10,350 nucleotides of DNA from an uncultured Rubrobacteraceae bacterium (GTDB taxonomy: Bacteria > Actinomycetota > Rubrobacteria > Rubrobacterales > Rubrobacteraceae), in contig CADCUZ010000079.1 of NCBI GenBank assembly GCA_902806015.1, positions 1 to 10,350 on the forward strand. Direction: 5' to 3'. This document shows, one piece after another, positions 1 through 8,812 of the stretch. Under the pieces are notes generated by a model. That model made no database searches. It saw only the letters and a list, made by a program, of their open reading frames with translations, and had not been told where the DNA came from. A program made the position numbers and the translations under genes. The stretch's first letter is position 1. Each line of letters starts with the position of its first letter.

Positions 1-1
1 C

Positions 2-355
2 AACATCCTCGCCTTCGAGGAGGGCGTGGACTGGGACATCGTGCCCCTCGCGGGGGCCGGGAGGCTCGCCGGCGGGGCGTTCAACGTGGTCTTGCGGGGG
101 AGCGGAAAGGTGGCCGTCACGGCCCAGGGCGACCCCGTCCTGCTGGACACGAGCACCCCGACCTCCGCCGACCCCGACTCGGCGATAGCGTGGAGCGGGG
201 GGGTCCGCACCCGCGTCAAGAGCGACGTCTCCTTCAACACCTTTCTGGGGCGGGACTCCGGGGAGACCTTCCAGATCGCCTTCGAGGGGCCGGGCTGGGT
301 GCTGATACAGCCCTCCGAGGGCCCGACGGTGCCCCCGCACACCCACGCCCGGTAG
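2..355 (+). CDS. AIM24 family protein, C-terminal part (5' end outside window)
   Basis: The reading frame is open from the first bases and ends at TAG 353-355, giving about 117 residues of a protein whose start lies upstream. The visible part looks like the C-terminal half of the AIM24 family (PF01987): short beta-strand repeats with regularly placed glycines (LRGSGKVAVTAQGDPVLLD), then a DPDSAIAWSGGV segment, then the family-typical end with FEGPGWVLIQPSEG. Known members form a beta-barrel-like fold. The yeast namesake is mitochondrial, and the bacterial role is not established. The tail ends in a His-containing PPHTHAR. An internal GTG at 26 has no ribosome binding site and is not a start. 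A 16-base near-palindrome (352-367) overlaps the stop. The family call is from motif memory, not a search. Confidence 0.75.
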   Translation, partial: NILAFEEGVDWDIVPLAGAGRLAGGAFNVVLRGSGKVAVTAQGDPVLLDTSTPTSADPDSAIAWSGGVRTRVKSDVSFNTFLGRDSGETFQIAFEGPGWVLIQPSEGPTVPPHTHAR

Positions 356-451
356 GGTCGATCCTACGCAAACCGGACGGACCCGCCGGGGCGAGGATGG
401 GCAAGTCTGTTCGTCGCGGCGTGGCAGCACCCGAAAAGGAGGGGCTTGCGC

Positions 452-1333
452 ATGAAAACGGAGGCGGTCATCATCGGCAACCCCAACTCGGGGAGTGCCG
501 GTGACGAGGGCTACCTGGAGGGCTTCGCCGAGACGTTGCGCGCCGGCGGCCTCGAGGTCGAGGTGCTGAACACCGAGCGCCCGGACCACGCCACGCAGCT
601 CGCCGCCGCGGCCGGCTGCCGGCTCGTGATCGCCGCCGGAGGCGACGGGACGGTGAACGAGGTCGTCAACGGCCTCACCGAAGGCGCTACTTTGGGCATC
701 CTGCCGCTCGGCACGGCGAACGTGCTGGCCCGGGAGCTCGGGCTGCCGCTAGGGCCGGGGGAGGCCTGCGAGAGGATCCTGACGGGCACCGCCTTTCGGA
801 TGGACCTTGGGGTGGCGACCGACGGGCAGGGAACCGAACGGCGCTTCGCCTGCATGGCCGGCATCGGCTTCGACGCCAACGTCGTCCGCGAGGTGACCCC
901 GCGCCTCAAACGCTACCTGAGGTCGGTCGCTTTTCCGCTCGTCGCGCTCAAGGTGTACCTCCGGGGCGACCGGCCGGACCTCCGCATTATTGACGGGAGC
1001 ACGACCCACGTGGCCCAGTTCGCGGTCGTCGCCAACGGCCGCTACTACGGAGGAGAGTTCGAGATGGCCGAGGGGGTTTCCCTCGCGAGCGGCGAGCTCG
1101 AGGTTGTCCTGATCGAGAAGGTGGGCCTCCTCATGCGGCCCGACGTCCTGGCCCGCATCCTGGCGAAAAGCCCGCTGGACCGCGCCATGAAGTCGTTCAC
1201 GTCGCGGGGCGTCCACGCCGACTCACCGGCCGCCCGCGGCGCGCGCGTCCCGGTGCAGATAGACGGCGAGGTATGGGGTAGACTGCCGATGTCCTTCCGC
1301 GTCGCGCCGGAGGCCCTGGAGGTGATCCGTTAG
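452..1333 (+). CDS. Diacylglycerol kinase-like lipid kinase (YegS/BmrU family)
   Basis: This 293-residue soluble protein has the ATP-NAD kinase/DAGK catalytic fold. Visible motifs are GNPNSG (9-14, nucleotide loop), AAGGDGTVNEVVNG (61-74, the GGDGT signature), PLGTANVLAREL (85-96), MDLG (117-120), AGIGFDA (136-142) and VQIDGE (268-273) near the end, the usual last conserved block. Such enzymes phosphorylate diacylglycerol or related lipids with ATP at the membrane face. The exact lipid cannot be read from the sequence. Length is normal for the family. ATG 452 is chosen because a strong AAAAGGAGGGG at 434-444 lies 7 bases upstream. A TTG at 446 in the same frame sits too close to it. About 96 bases separate it from the AIM24 gene, so co-transcription is possible but not shown. 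Confidence 0.9.
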   Translation: MKTEAVIIGNPNSGSAGDEGYLEGFAETLRAGGLEVEVLNTERPDHATQLAAAAGCRLVIAAGGDGTVNEVVNGLTEGATLGILPLGTANVLARELGLPLGPGEACERILTGTAFRMDLGVATDGQGTERRFACMAGIGFDANVVREVTPRLKRYLRSVAFPLVALKVYLRGDRPDLRIIDGSTTHVAQFAVVANGRYYGGEFEMAEGVSLASGELEVVLIEKVGLLMRPDVLARILAKSPLDRAMKSFTSRGVHADSPAARGARVPVQIDGEVWGRLPMSFRVAPEALEVIR

Positions 1334-1385
1334 GACCGGGATCGGAGAGCCGCGAAGGCTGCCGGCCCCTTAAGGACGCCGTTTC

Positions 1386-1416
1386 TCCCATTACAGTATG
1401 GGTGAGAATCCCATTA
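1386..1416 (+). promoter_or_regulatory. Overlapping inverted and direct repeats upstream of the small membrane protein gene
   Basis: TCCCATTA occurs at 1386-1393 and again at 1409-1416. Between them lies ATGGG (1398-1402), which can pair with either CCCAT copy (1387-1391, 6-base loop; or 1410-1414, 7-base loop), so two mutually exclusive short hairpins are possible. A TACAGT (1392-1397) in the loop of the first could serve as a -10 box. The patch is AT-richer than its surroundings. A role as operator or leader switch is inference. Five-base stems are weak. Confidence 0.25.
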
Positions 1417-1443
1417 AAACCTAGCAAAGGAACCGTGAAGATC

Positions 1444-2058
1444 ATGGACATAGCGGTGCTCGCACAACTGTTATCTTCTCTTGGCACCCTCGTGGTGGCC
1501 GCGGGGATCCTCTACCAGGGCAGGGAGGCGCGCAAGGCGCGCAACGACGAGGATCGCCCGCAGATAATCGTCGATGCCGACTACACCGGGCGCTTCACCA
1601 CCAACATAGTGGTGCGCAACATCGGGCACGGCGTGGCCAGGAACATCACGTTCGGGTTCTCGGCGCCCCTGCAGAGCACGGGCGGGCAGGACATAACCGA
1701 GCTGCCCTACCTCCGCAACGGCATAAACTTTATGGCCCCGCAGACGAGCCTCCCCGCCGTCTGGGACTCCTACCATAACGTGGTCCATAACCTGAGGGCC
1801 AAGGGCCTAACGAAGGGCATCACGATCACCTCGTACTACGAAGACCGCCAGGGGGAGCGCTACGAGACCGAGTGGACGATCAACCCCCTCTTGCTCGAAG
1901 GCAGCGGGTACTCGGATTACAAGGGCTACGAGGACGAGGTGCAGGCTTTGCAGGACCAGGCGAGGGCCCTTGAGCATATCTCCGAAGTGCTCAAAGGGCT
2001 CGAAGAAGCGTCGGGCCGCCAGGGACGGGGGATATCGGGGGCTCCCGCTAGCGCCTAG
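1444..2058 (+). CDS. Small membrane-anchored protein of unknown function
   Basis: I do not recognise a named family. The 204-residue product starts with one hydrophobic segment (about residues 4-24, ending ILY) followed by a charged linker rich in Arg/Lys/Glu (25-39). This suggests a single N-terminal anchor without a signal-peptidase site. Residues 40-150 look beta-rich and include VVRNIGHGVARNITF (56-70), a motif often seen in single-anchor proteins with an Ig-like domain. Residues 163-189 are Glu/Gln/Ala/Leu-rich and likely form a coiled coil. The C-terminus is a loose Gly/Ala/Ser tail. ATG 1444 is preferred because it places the hydrophobic segment at the terminus and has AAAGGAA at 1426-1432. 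GTG 1402 is also in frame but has no ribosome binding site. It contains a TTA and several ATA codons, slightly unlike neighbouring genes. It stands alone, converging on the permease gene. Confidence 0.7.
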   Translation: MDIAVLAQLLSSLGTLVVAAGILYQGREARKARNDEDRPQIIVDADYTGRFTTNIVVRNIGHGVARNITFGFSAPLQSTGGQDITELPYLRNGINFMAPQTSLPAVWDSYHNVVHNLRAKGLTKGITITSYYEDRQGERYETEWTINPLLLEGSGYSDYKGYEDEVQALQDQARALEHISEVLKGLEEASGRQGRGISGAPASA

Positions 2059-2065
2059 GAGGCGC
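2051..2065 (+). terminator. Possible hairpin at the end of the small membrane protein gene
   Basis: GCGCCT and AGGCGC form a perfect 6-bp stem with a three-base loop, overlapping the TAG stop (2056-2058). A second GC hairpin is possible at 2089-2110 (CCGAG/CTCGG). Neither is followed by a T-tract, so intrinsic termination is doubtful. The convergent gene arrangement makes a terminator here plausible. The rest of 2066-2180 holds nothing else I can support. Confidence 0.22.
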
Positions 2066-2180
2066 AATCCTACGCCGGTTCCGCGCGCCCGAGCCCGCGG
2101 GGCCCCTCGGCAGCCCCGACTTGGCGGTTCGCGGGGGCATCCTGGCGTCGGGCGGGCCTGAGCACCGGGCCTTGCCGGCG

Positions 2181-3068
2181 CTATTCGCGTCCCACGGTCG
2201 CGAGCAGCAGGCCGAGCACCAGAAGCGCTATTCCTACCGCCGCCACGGGGGAGAGCCGCTCGCCAAGGACCAGGACGCCCAGAAGCCCGGCCGTCAACGG
2301 CTCCGCCAGGGAGAGCGTGGCCGCTGTCGAGACGGAGACCCTGGCGAGCCCGCCCGCGAACAGGACGTACGCCAGCGCGGTCGCCCCGAGCCCCAGCTCG
2401 AGAGCGACTGCCAGCCCCGCGGGGGAGAGGACCCAAGACGCATCCGAGAACAGGAGGGCCGGCGAGAGAAGGACGGCCCCCAGGGCGAAGGTCACGCCCA
2501 TCACCACCGAGTGCGGGCGTTCCTTGAGCATCCCCTTGGCGATCGTAGTGAAGGCGACCAGCCCGCCGCCCGCGACGACGCAGAGCAGCACCCCGAGAGG
2601 CTCCGCCGAGAGCGAGCCGCCCGAGCCGATCAGGAGCGCGCAGGCGCAGCCGACTACCGCGACGGCGGTGACGCACAGCCAGCGCGCGTCGGGCCGCTTG
2701 CCGAACAGGAGGTCCGAGAGCCCGGACCACACAGGGAGGCTGCCGATGGCGGAGATCGTCCCGAGCGCCACGCCCGTAAGCGAGATGCCCGCAAAAAAGA
2801 GCACCTGGTAGGAGGCGACCAGGACGGCGCAAGAGAGCACCGGAGCGGGCCTCCACCTCCCCGCGACGCGCCCAAGCCCTTCCTCCAGCCTCCAGAGAGC
2901 GCGCGGCGAACAGGAGCATCGCCGCCCCCCTATGCCGATCCTCACAGCCCCGACGGAGAGGGGGCCTGCGGCCTCCGGGGCGAACGCCTGGGCCGTGCCG
3001 CTCGTCCCCCACAAGGCCGCCGCGAGCACGACGAGGAGGGGGCCGTTGGATGTTCCGAGCCGGGGCAT
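2181..3068 (-). CDS. DMT-superfamily (EamA-type) permease
   Basis: This 295-residue integral membrane protein of about ten hydrophobic segments has the EamA/RhaT two-repeat layout. The N-terminal LLVVLAAALWGTSGTAQAF and the second-half start PLGVLLCVVAGGGLVAFTTIAKG are typical. So is the C-terminal SLAEPLTAGLLGVLVLGERL, the family's AEPv-aallg-llLGE block. Such carriers move metabolites or amino acids across the inner membrane. The substrate cannot be inferred. Residues 49-56 (RRCSCSPR) replace the expected hydrophobic second helix. Reading that stretch (about 2901-2924) one frame over gives GGAAMLLFAA, so two compensating indels are likely, one in the C6 run at 2925-2930 and one near 2898-2904. 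The start is uncertain: ATG 3068 gives a normal N-terminus, while GTG 3086 in frame adds six residues. It is divergent from pyrG. Confidence 0.85.
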   Translation of the reverse strand: MPRLGTSNGPLLVVLAAALWGTSGTAQAFAPEAAGPLSVGAVRIGIGGRRCSCSPRALWRLEEGLGRVAGRWRPAPVLSCAVLVASYQVLFFAGISLTGVALGTISAIGSLPVWSGLSDLLFGKRPDARWLCVTAVAVVGCACALLIGSGGSLSAEPLGVLLCVVAGGGLVAFTTIAKGMLKERPHSVVMGVTFALGAVLLSPALLFSDASWVLSPAGLAVALELGLGATALAYVLFAGGLARVSVSTAATLSLAEPLTAGLLGVLVLGERLSPVAAVGIALLVLGLLLATVGRE

Positions 3069-4999
<1,931 letters not shown>

Positions 5000-5031
5000 G
5001 GGCGACGCTCCCCGAGACCGGCCGCGTCGGC

Positions 5032-5532
5032 GTGCTCGTCACCGGGGACCCGGCCGGCACCCTGGCCACCCGCACCGCGGGCCTCGTCGAGTTCCGCGCG
5101 TCGCTCGAATGGGAGGGGGCTCCCTCGCGCCCGCCGTCCTGCCTTCCCGCGCCCGAACCGTCCCTTCGGCAGGACCTGGAGGAAGTCCTGGATCCCACCG
5201 GCACGAAGCTGCTAATCTCCGGCACGATCCGGGCCATGACCGAACGCGAGCTCGGCGCCGGGCTCGAGCTCGTCATGCGCTCGGTGGGCAACGCCGCCGC
5301 CCTCTCCGGGGCGATCGTCGAGATGCGGGCCTTTCGAGGTTGCCCGCCGCGGGCCACGCCCCCCGTCGTGCTGCAGGCGCTGGCCCTCGGCCTGTGGCGG
5401 GCCGGCTTTCACGTGCGCTTCGCGCCGTCCTGGACGCCCGCCGAATTCCGAGGGCCCTCGCTCGGCGCCGGTGGGGAAGAAGAGGCGGTGCGGAACTTTC
5501 TGCGGGACAGCCCGTTCTGGCGTCCGTCGTGA
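5032..5532 (+). CDS. Unrecognised protein between pyrG and the ald-like gene
   Basis: I do not recognise this gene. The frame has strongly GC-biased third codon positions throughout, which supports real coding. The 166-residue product (if started at GTG 5032) has no signal peptide or membrane helix. It begins LVTGDPAGTLATRT, has a Pro-rich stretch (about 28-45), then TKLLISGTIRAMTERELGAG. A helical Leu/Ala-rich segment (PPVVLQALALGLWRAGFHVRF) follows, and the end is EEEAVRNFLRDSPFW. GTG 5032 has no ribosome binding site and would cut into the apparent strand VGVLVTG. The frame is open upstream to 4981, with CTG 4996 overlapping the pyrG stop (CTGA) and a GAGGAG at 4980-4985 ten bases before it. 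A CTG start giving 178 residues is therefore a real possibility. Its position after pyrG, where many actinobacteria carry a Nudix hydrolase and xerD, gives no function. Confidence 0.6.
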   Translation: MLVTGDPAGTLATRTAGLVEFRASLEWEGAPSRPPSCLPAPEPSLRQDLEEVLDPTGTKLLISGTIRAMTERELGAGLELVMRSVGNAAALSGAIVEMRAFRGCPPRATPPVVLQALALGLWRAGFHVRFAPSWTPAEFRGPSLGAGGEEEAVRNFLRDSPFWRPS

Positions 5533-5560
5533 GGGCGTCCCTGGCGGGCCCAGGGGAGGA

Positions 5561-5589
5561 TGGACCGTTTGCCGCCTTCGGGTTAGTCT
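5561..5589 (+). promoter_or_regulatory. Candidate promoter of the ald-scpA-scpB-rluB-aroA operon
   Basis: TGGACC (5561-5566, four of six matches to TTGACA) is followed by a 17-base spacer and TAGTCT (5584-5589, fits the TANNNT pattern of actinobacterial -10 boxes). Transcription would begin near 5596-5597, where an ATG lies, so the first product would be made from a leaderless or nearly leaderless message. It sits in the 111-base gap after the unknown ORF and before the tightly overlapping gene chain. This is a pattern match only. Confidence 0.4.
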
Positions 5590-5596
5590 TTGGGGC

Positions 5597-5647
5597 ATGA
5601 CCACGAGCAGACGTAGAGCGCCGGCTCTCCGGGGGGCGCGGCCGTGA
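5597..5647 (+). CDS. Possible 16-codon leader ORF overlapping the ald-like start
   Basis: ATG 5597 opens a frame of 16 codons ([16 protein letters not shown]) that ends at TGA 5645-5647. The stop overlaps the GTG start of the ald-like gene by four bases (GTGA), the same junction style used further along this operon. There is no Shine-Dalgarno, but the ATG falls at the expected transcription start of the promoter candidate, so leaderless initiation would work. The downstream gene has only a G-run (5631-5636) as ribosome binding site. Coupling by this mini-ORF could explain how it is translated. It has five Arg and no run of one amino acid that would suggest classical attenuation. It may be chance. 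Confidence 0.25.
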   Translation: MTTSRRRAPALRGARP

Positions 5648-6777
5648 GGATAGGGGTGCCCAAAGAGAGGACCCCTTGCGAGACGCGCGTGGCGCTTGCC
5701 CCCCACGCGGCGCACGAGCTCGGCCGGGTCGGGCATCGGGTGCTCGTCGAGGCCGGGGCTGGGGAGGCGTCCGGGATAGGCGACGCGGCGTACAGGGAGG
5801 CCGGCGCCCACTTGGTGGACGACGCCCGCAAGGTGTGGGACAACTCGGAGCTCGTGGTGAAAGTCTACGGGCCGGTGGAAGAGGAGTGGCCGCGCCTTCG
5901 GGAGGGACTGGTGCTGCTCTCCTTCCTCTCCCTGCCCGTCAACCGGGGGCTCATGCGGGCGCTGCTCGACGCCCGGTGCGTCGCGTTCGCCATGGAGGCC
6001 ATTAGGGACGCCGCCGGCCGGCTGCCTATCCTGACGCCCATGAGCGAGATCGCCGGCCGTCTGACCCCCCAGATAGGCGCCCACTACCTTCTTCGGCAGT
6101 CGGGCGGGCGCGGCGTCCTGCTCGGTGGTGCAGCGGGCGTGAGGCCGGGGAGGGTCGTCGTGCTCGGGTGCGGCATCGTCGGCTCGGGTGCGGCCAGGAT
6201 GGCCAGCGGCCTCGGCGCCCAGGTCGTCGTGATCGACCGCGACGTGGACCGGCTGCGCTCCCTGGAGCTAGCCCGCATCCCGGGAGCCACCACGCTTGCC
6301 GCCAGCGCCCTGGGCCTCCGGGAGGCCGTTGGGCGGGCGGACCTCCTGATAGGCGCCGTCCACGTCGTGGGGGCGCGCACTCCCGCCCTCGTGGACCGAG
6401 AGACCGTTGAGGGGATGAAGGACGGGGCAGTTATCGTGGACGTCGACGTGGACTACGGCGGCTGCGTGGAGACCTCCCGCCCGACGACCCTGGACGACCC
6501 CGTCTTCGTCGATGGGGGCGTCACCCACTACTGCGTAAAGAACGTGCCAGCCGCCGTCCCCGTCACCGCCTCGCGCGCCCTGAGCAACGCGCTGCTACCT
6601 TACGTCCGCAACCTCGCCGGTCTTGGCCTCACCGAGGCCCTGAAGGCGGACGGGGGGCTCGGGCGCGGGGTCGCCGTGGCCGAGGGCAGGGTCGTGGACC
6701 CCGTTCTGGCCCGAACAACGGGCCACGATTTCAGCCAGCTCTCCTCGGTACTGCCCCTTCACCCGGAGGCGCGGTGA
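5644..6777 (+). CDS. Alanine dehydrogenase-like protein with altered active site
   Basis: This 377-residue protein of the AlaDH/PNT family would normally interconvert L-alanine and pyruvate + ammonia with NAD. It matches Ald end to end: MRIGVPKE at the start, ETRVAL with Arg15, [14 protein letters not shown], and [13 protein letters not shown]. The Rossmann motif GCGIVG (175-180) is followed by Asp198 in VVVIDRD, which favours [12 protein letters not shown] includes Asp270, then [16 protein letters not shown]. Spacing matches Mycobacterium tuberculosis Ald residue for residue in these places. However, the KVKEP motif reads KVYGP (Tyr75 for catalytic Lys75) and FLHLA reads FLSLP (Ser96 for catalytic His96). 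It may be a dehydrogenase for another substrate or a non-catalytic homologue, so I give no symbol. GTG 5644 is chosen from the family N-terminus. Its TGA overlaps the scpA start. Synteny: ald near scpA is known in Streptomyces. Confidence 0.85.
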   Translation: MRIGVPKERTPCETRVALAPHAAHELGRVGHRVLVEAGAGEASGIGDAAYREAGAHLVDDARKVWDNSELVVKVYGPVEEEWPRLREGLVLLSFLSLPVNRGLMRALLDARCVAFAMEAIRDAAGRLPILTPMSEIAGRLTPQIGAHYLLRQSGGRGVLLGGAAGVRPGRVVVLGCGIVGSGAARMASGLGAQVVVIDRDVDRLRSLELARIPGATTLAASALGLREAVGRADLLIGAVHVVGARTPALVDRETVEGMKDGAVIVDVDVDYGGCVETSRPTTLDDPVFVDGGVTHYCVKNVPAAVPVTASRALSNALLPYVRNLAGLGLTEALKADGGLGRGVAVAEGRVVDPVLARTTGHDFSQLSSVLPLHPEAR

Positions 6778-7505
6778 CTTCCGAGCCCGCCGGGCGCTCG
6801 TTGGCGGGCTTCACCGTCGAGCTCGACGTCTACTCCGGGCCCTACGAGTGGCTTCTGGCCCTTATCCTCAAAGACGAGCTTGAGATCTTCGAGGTCCCGT
6901 TGCGCGAGCTCGTTGGCCTCTACGCCGGCTCTCGCGACCCGGAGGCCGCCAACGCCCTCGACCGGGACACGGACTTCGCCAGCTCGGCCGCGGCCCTGAT
7001 ACTGCTAAAGAGCCGAACCCTATCCCCGGCCGCCGAGCCTGAGGCCGACGACGCCGCCGTCGCCGCCTCCCCGGAAGAACTCGCCGAACGCCTGAAGGGG
7101 TACCTCAAGATCCGCCGCGCCGCGGAAAACCTGCGCGAGAGGCTCGCCCGCGCCGCCGGGCACTACCCCTCCGCCCACGGCGTGCCGCCGAAGCCGGGCC
7201 GCCTGCGCGTCGCCGAAGACCGCATCACCCTCGCCGCCCGGCGAACCTTCTCCCGCCTTTTGGAGCCGCCCGTCGGGCACCTCGGACCGATCACGGTAAC
7301 GGTCCAGGAGTTGGCCGACCTGATCCGTGCCTCCCTCCTGCGCGGCCCGGTCTCATACGAGGACCTAACCCGCGACATGGACCGCCTGCGCGCGGCCGTC
7401 GCCTTCGCCGCCGCCCTCTCCCTGGCCCAGGAGGGCAGCCTGAGGCTCCTCCAGCCGGTTCCGCTCGGCGCCCTGACCCTCGAACCCCTGGAACCCTCCC
7501 GATGA
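6774..7505 (+). CDS. scpA: Segregation and condensation protein A (SMC kleisin)
   Basis: ScpA is the kleisin that bridges the SMC dimer heads and binds ScpB to form bacterial condensin, needed for chromosome compaction and segregation. The 243-residue protein has the N-terminal signature FTVELDVYSGPYEWLLALI (13-31; family consensus F-LD-F-GPLDLLL). The next block is DELEIFEVPLRELVGLY (34-50), followed by DFASSAAALILLKSRTLSP (67-85; consensus A-LL-KS--LLP). A helical linker leads to a C-terminal winged-helix region (about 165-243) with VTVQELADLIRASL and FAAALSLAQEGSLRLLQ. GTG 6774 overlaps the previous TGA (GTGA), with GGAGG at 6765-6769. Length is typical. The parA gene that often precedes scpA in actinobacteria is absent here. 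Confidence 0.9.
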   Translation: MTSEPAGRSLAGFTVELDVYSGPYEWLLALILKDELEIFEVPLRELVGLYAGSRDPEAANALDRDTDFASSAAALILLKSRTLSPAAEPEADDAAVAASPEELAERLKGYLKIRRAAENLRERLARAAGHYPSAHGVPPKPGRLRVAEDRITLAARRTFSRLLEPPVGHLGPITVTVQELADLIRASLLRGPVSYEDLTRDMDRLRAAVAFAAALSLAQEGSLRLLQPVPLGALTLEPLEPSR

Positions 7506-8110
7506 ACGGGCCCACCCCGTCCCCCGAACACCTCGTGGAGGCCGTCCTCTTCGTCAGCGCCAACCCCGTTCCGCCCGCGGACCTGGTCTCCGCGACGGAG
7601 CTCTCCCCGGCCGAGGTCGAGGCCGCCCTCGCCAACCTCTCGGGACGCTACGCCCTGGACGCCTCGGGCGTAGTCCTGCGCGCCGTGGCGGGCGGATACC
7701 TCCTCTCGACGAACCCGGCCTGCTCCGCTGCCGTGGAGCGCTTCCGCGAGGAGGCCAGGCCGACCCCGCTCTCAACCGCGGCCCACGAGGTGCTCGCCTG
7801 CGCCCTCTACCTGGGGCCCCTTACCCGCGGCGCGGTCTCGCGCGTGCGGGGCGTCAACTCCGACGCCGTGGTCCGCAACCTGCTCGAACGCGGCCTTCTC
7901 GCCGAGGTGGGCGCCGACCGCGGGGCGCCCGGCGCTCCCGCCCTCCTCGCCGTGACCGACGAGTTCCTCGCCGCCGCCGACGCCGCCACCCGTGAGGACT
8001 TCCCCCCGCTCGACTCGCTGGTCTCCCCTGAAGAGCTCGCCCGGGTCCGCGAACGACTCACCGCCGCCGAAGGGGCGTCGGCCCCGGTCGCCGGACCGGA
8101 GGTTACCTGA
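7502..8110 (+). CDS. scpB: Segregation and condensation protein B
   Basis: ScpB is the dimeric winged-helix partner of ScpA in the SMC complex. The 202-residue protein starts with HLVEAVLFVSANPVP (10-24), the usual first helix. It continues with VVLRAVAGGYLLST, then the central block PLSTAAHEVLACALYLGPLTRGAVSRVRGVNSD (89-121; family LS-AALEVLAIVAY-QP-TR-EI--IRGV-S). LLERGLLAEVG, a shortened pGaP loop and TDEFLAAADA follow, and it ends near FPPLDSL plus a short tail. The first winged-helix part is well kept. The usual AYRQP reads LYLGP. ATG 7502 overlaps the scpA stop by four bases (ATGA), so translation is probably coupled, which suits two proteins of one complex. Confidence 0.9.
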   Translation: MNGPTPSPEHLVEAVLFVSANPVPPADLVSATELSPAEVEAALANLSGRYALDASGVVLRAVAGGYLLSTNPACSAAVERFREEARPTPLSTAAHEVLACALYLGPLTRGAVSRVRGVNSDAVVRNLLERGLLAEVGADRGAPGAPALLAVTDEFLAAADAATREDFPPLDSLVSPEELARVRERLTAAEGASAPVAGPEVT

Positions 8111-8812
8111 GTGCGCCTGCAGGCCTTCCTCGCCCGCGCCGGCCTTGCCCCTTCCAGGCGCAAGGCCGAGGCCCTGATCCTGGCCGGCCGCGTCGCCGTT
8201 AACGGCGAGACCGCCACTTTGGGCTCCTCCGTCTCAGGCGAAGAGACCGTACTCCTCGACGGCCGCCGGGTCGTCCTCCCCACGGAATACGCCTACCTCG
8301 CCCTGAACAAACCCGCCGGGTACCTCACCACCCTCAAAGACGAGCCCAACAAGAACCGCCCCACCGTCGCCGACCTAATGCCGAAGATCCCCGGCCTCGT
8401 CCCCGTCGGCCGCCTCGACGCCGACACCACAGGCCTCCTCCTCCTCACCAACGACGGCCCGCTCGCCCACCGCATCACCCACCCCTCCTCGGAGATAGAA
8501 AAAGAGTACCTCCTGACCCTCGAAAACCCCGCCCCGCCAGACGCCCTCGAGGCCCTCGCCGCCGGCCCCGCTCTCGAGGACGCGAAGATGTCCGCGCCTA
8601 CCGTCTTCCGGGTCGGACGGGACCGCCGCAACACGACCCTCCGCCTCATCATCCACGAGGGTCGTAACCGCATAATACGCCGGGCGTGCGCCGCGGTTGG
8701 CCTGAACCTGGTCTCCCTCCGAAGGCTTCGCGTGGGGCCCGTCAAGCTCGGGGACCTCCCCCAAGGAGAGCACCGGCCGCTGACCGACGCCGAGCTCGGG
8801 GCGTTGCGATGA
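8111..8812 (+). CDS. S4-domain pseudouridine synthase (RsuA/RluB/E/F family)
   Basis: The enzyme isomerises a specific uridine in rRNA to pseudouridine. The 233-residue protein has an S4 RNA-binding domain first (about 1-60: MRLQAFLARAGLAPSRRKAE, ILAGRVAVNG). The catalytic domain has LALNKPAGYLTT, PVGRLDADTTGLLLLTNDG with catalytic Asp103, HPSSEIEKEYLLTL and EGRNRIIRRACAAVG (183-197). In actinobacteria the gene in this position between scpB and cmk is usually annotated rluB (large-subunit rRNA), but the target nucleotide cannot be told from sequence, so no symbol is given. GTG 8111 begins directly after the scpB TGA (8108-8110), with GGAGG at 8098-8102 eight bases upstream. Its own TGA overlaps the aroA start. 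Confidence 0.9.
   Translation: MRLQAFLARAGLAPSRRKAEALILAGRVAVNGETATLGSSVSGEETVLLDGRRVVLPTEYAYLALNKPAGYLTTLKDEPNKNRPTVADLMPKIPGLVPVGRLDADTTGLLLLTNDGPLAHRITHPSSEIEKEYLLTLENPAPPDALEALAAGPALEDAKMSAPTVFRVGRDRRNTTLRLIIHEGRNRIIRRACAAVGLNLVSLRRLRVGPVKLGDLPQGEHRPLTDAELGALR

Noticed and set aside
352..367. Near-palindrome GTAGGGTCGATCCTAC at the end of the AIM24 gene as terminator or operator
   Set aside because: The stem is 5 bp with a mismatch inside and no T-tract. Too weak and too close to a stop codon to call.
2089..2110. CCGAG/CTCGG hairpin with GC-rich loop as a bidirectional terminator
   Set aside because: Such stems arise often by chance in DNA of this GC content, and no T-tract is present.
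5109..5600. Overlapping plus-strand frame in the unknown-gene region
   Set aside because: Third codon positions and amino-acid composition favour the 5032-5532 frame. The other is Arg/Ala/Gly-rich shadow.
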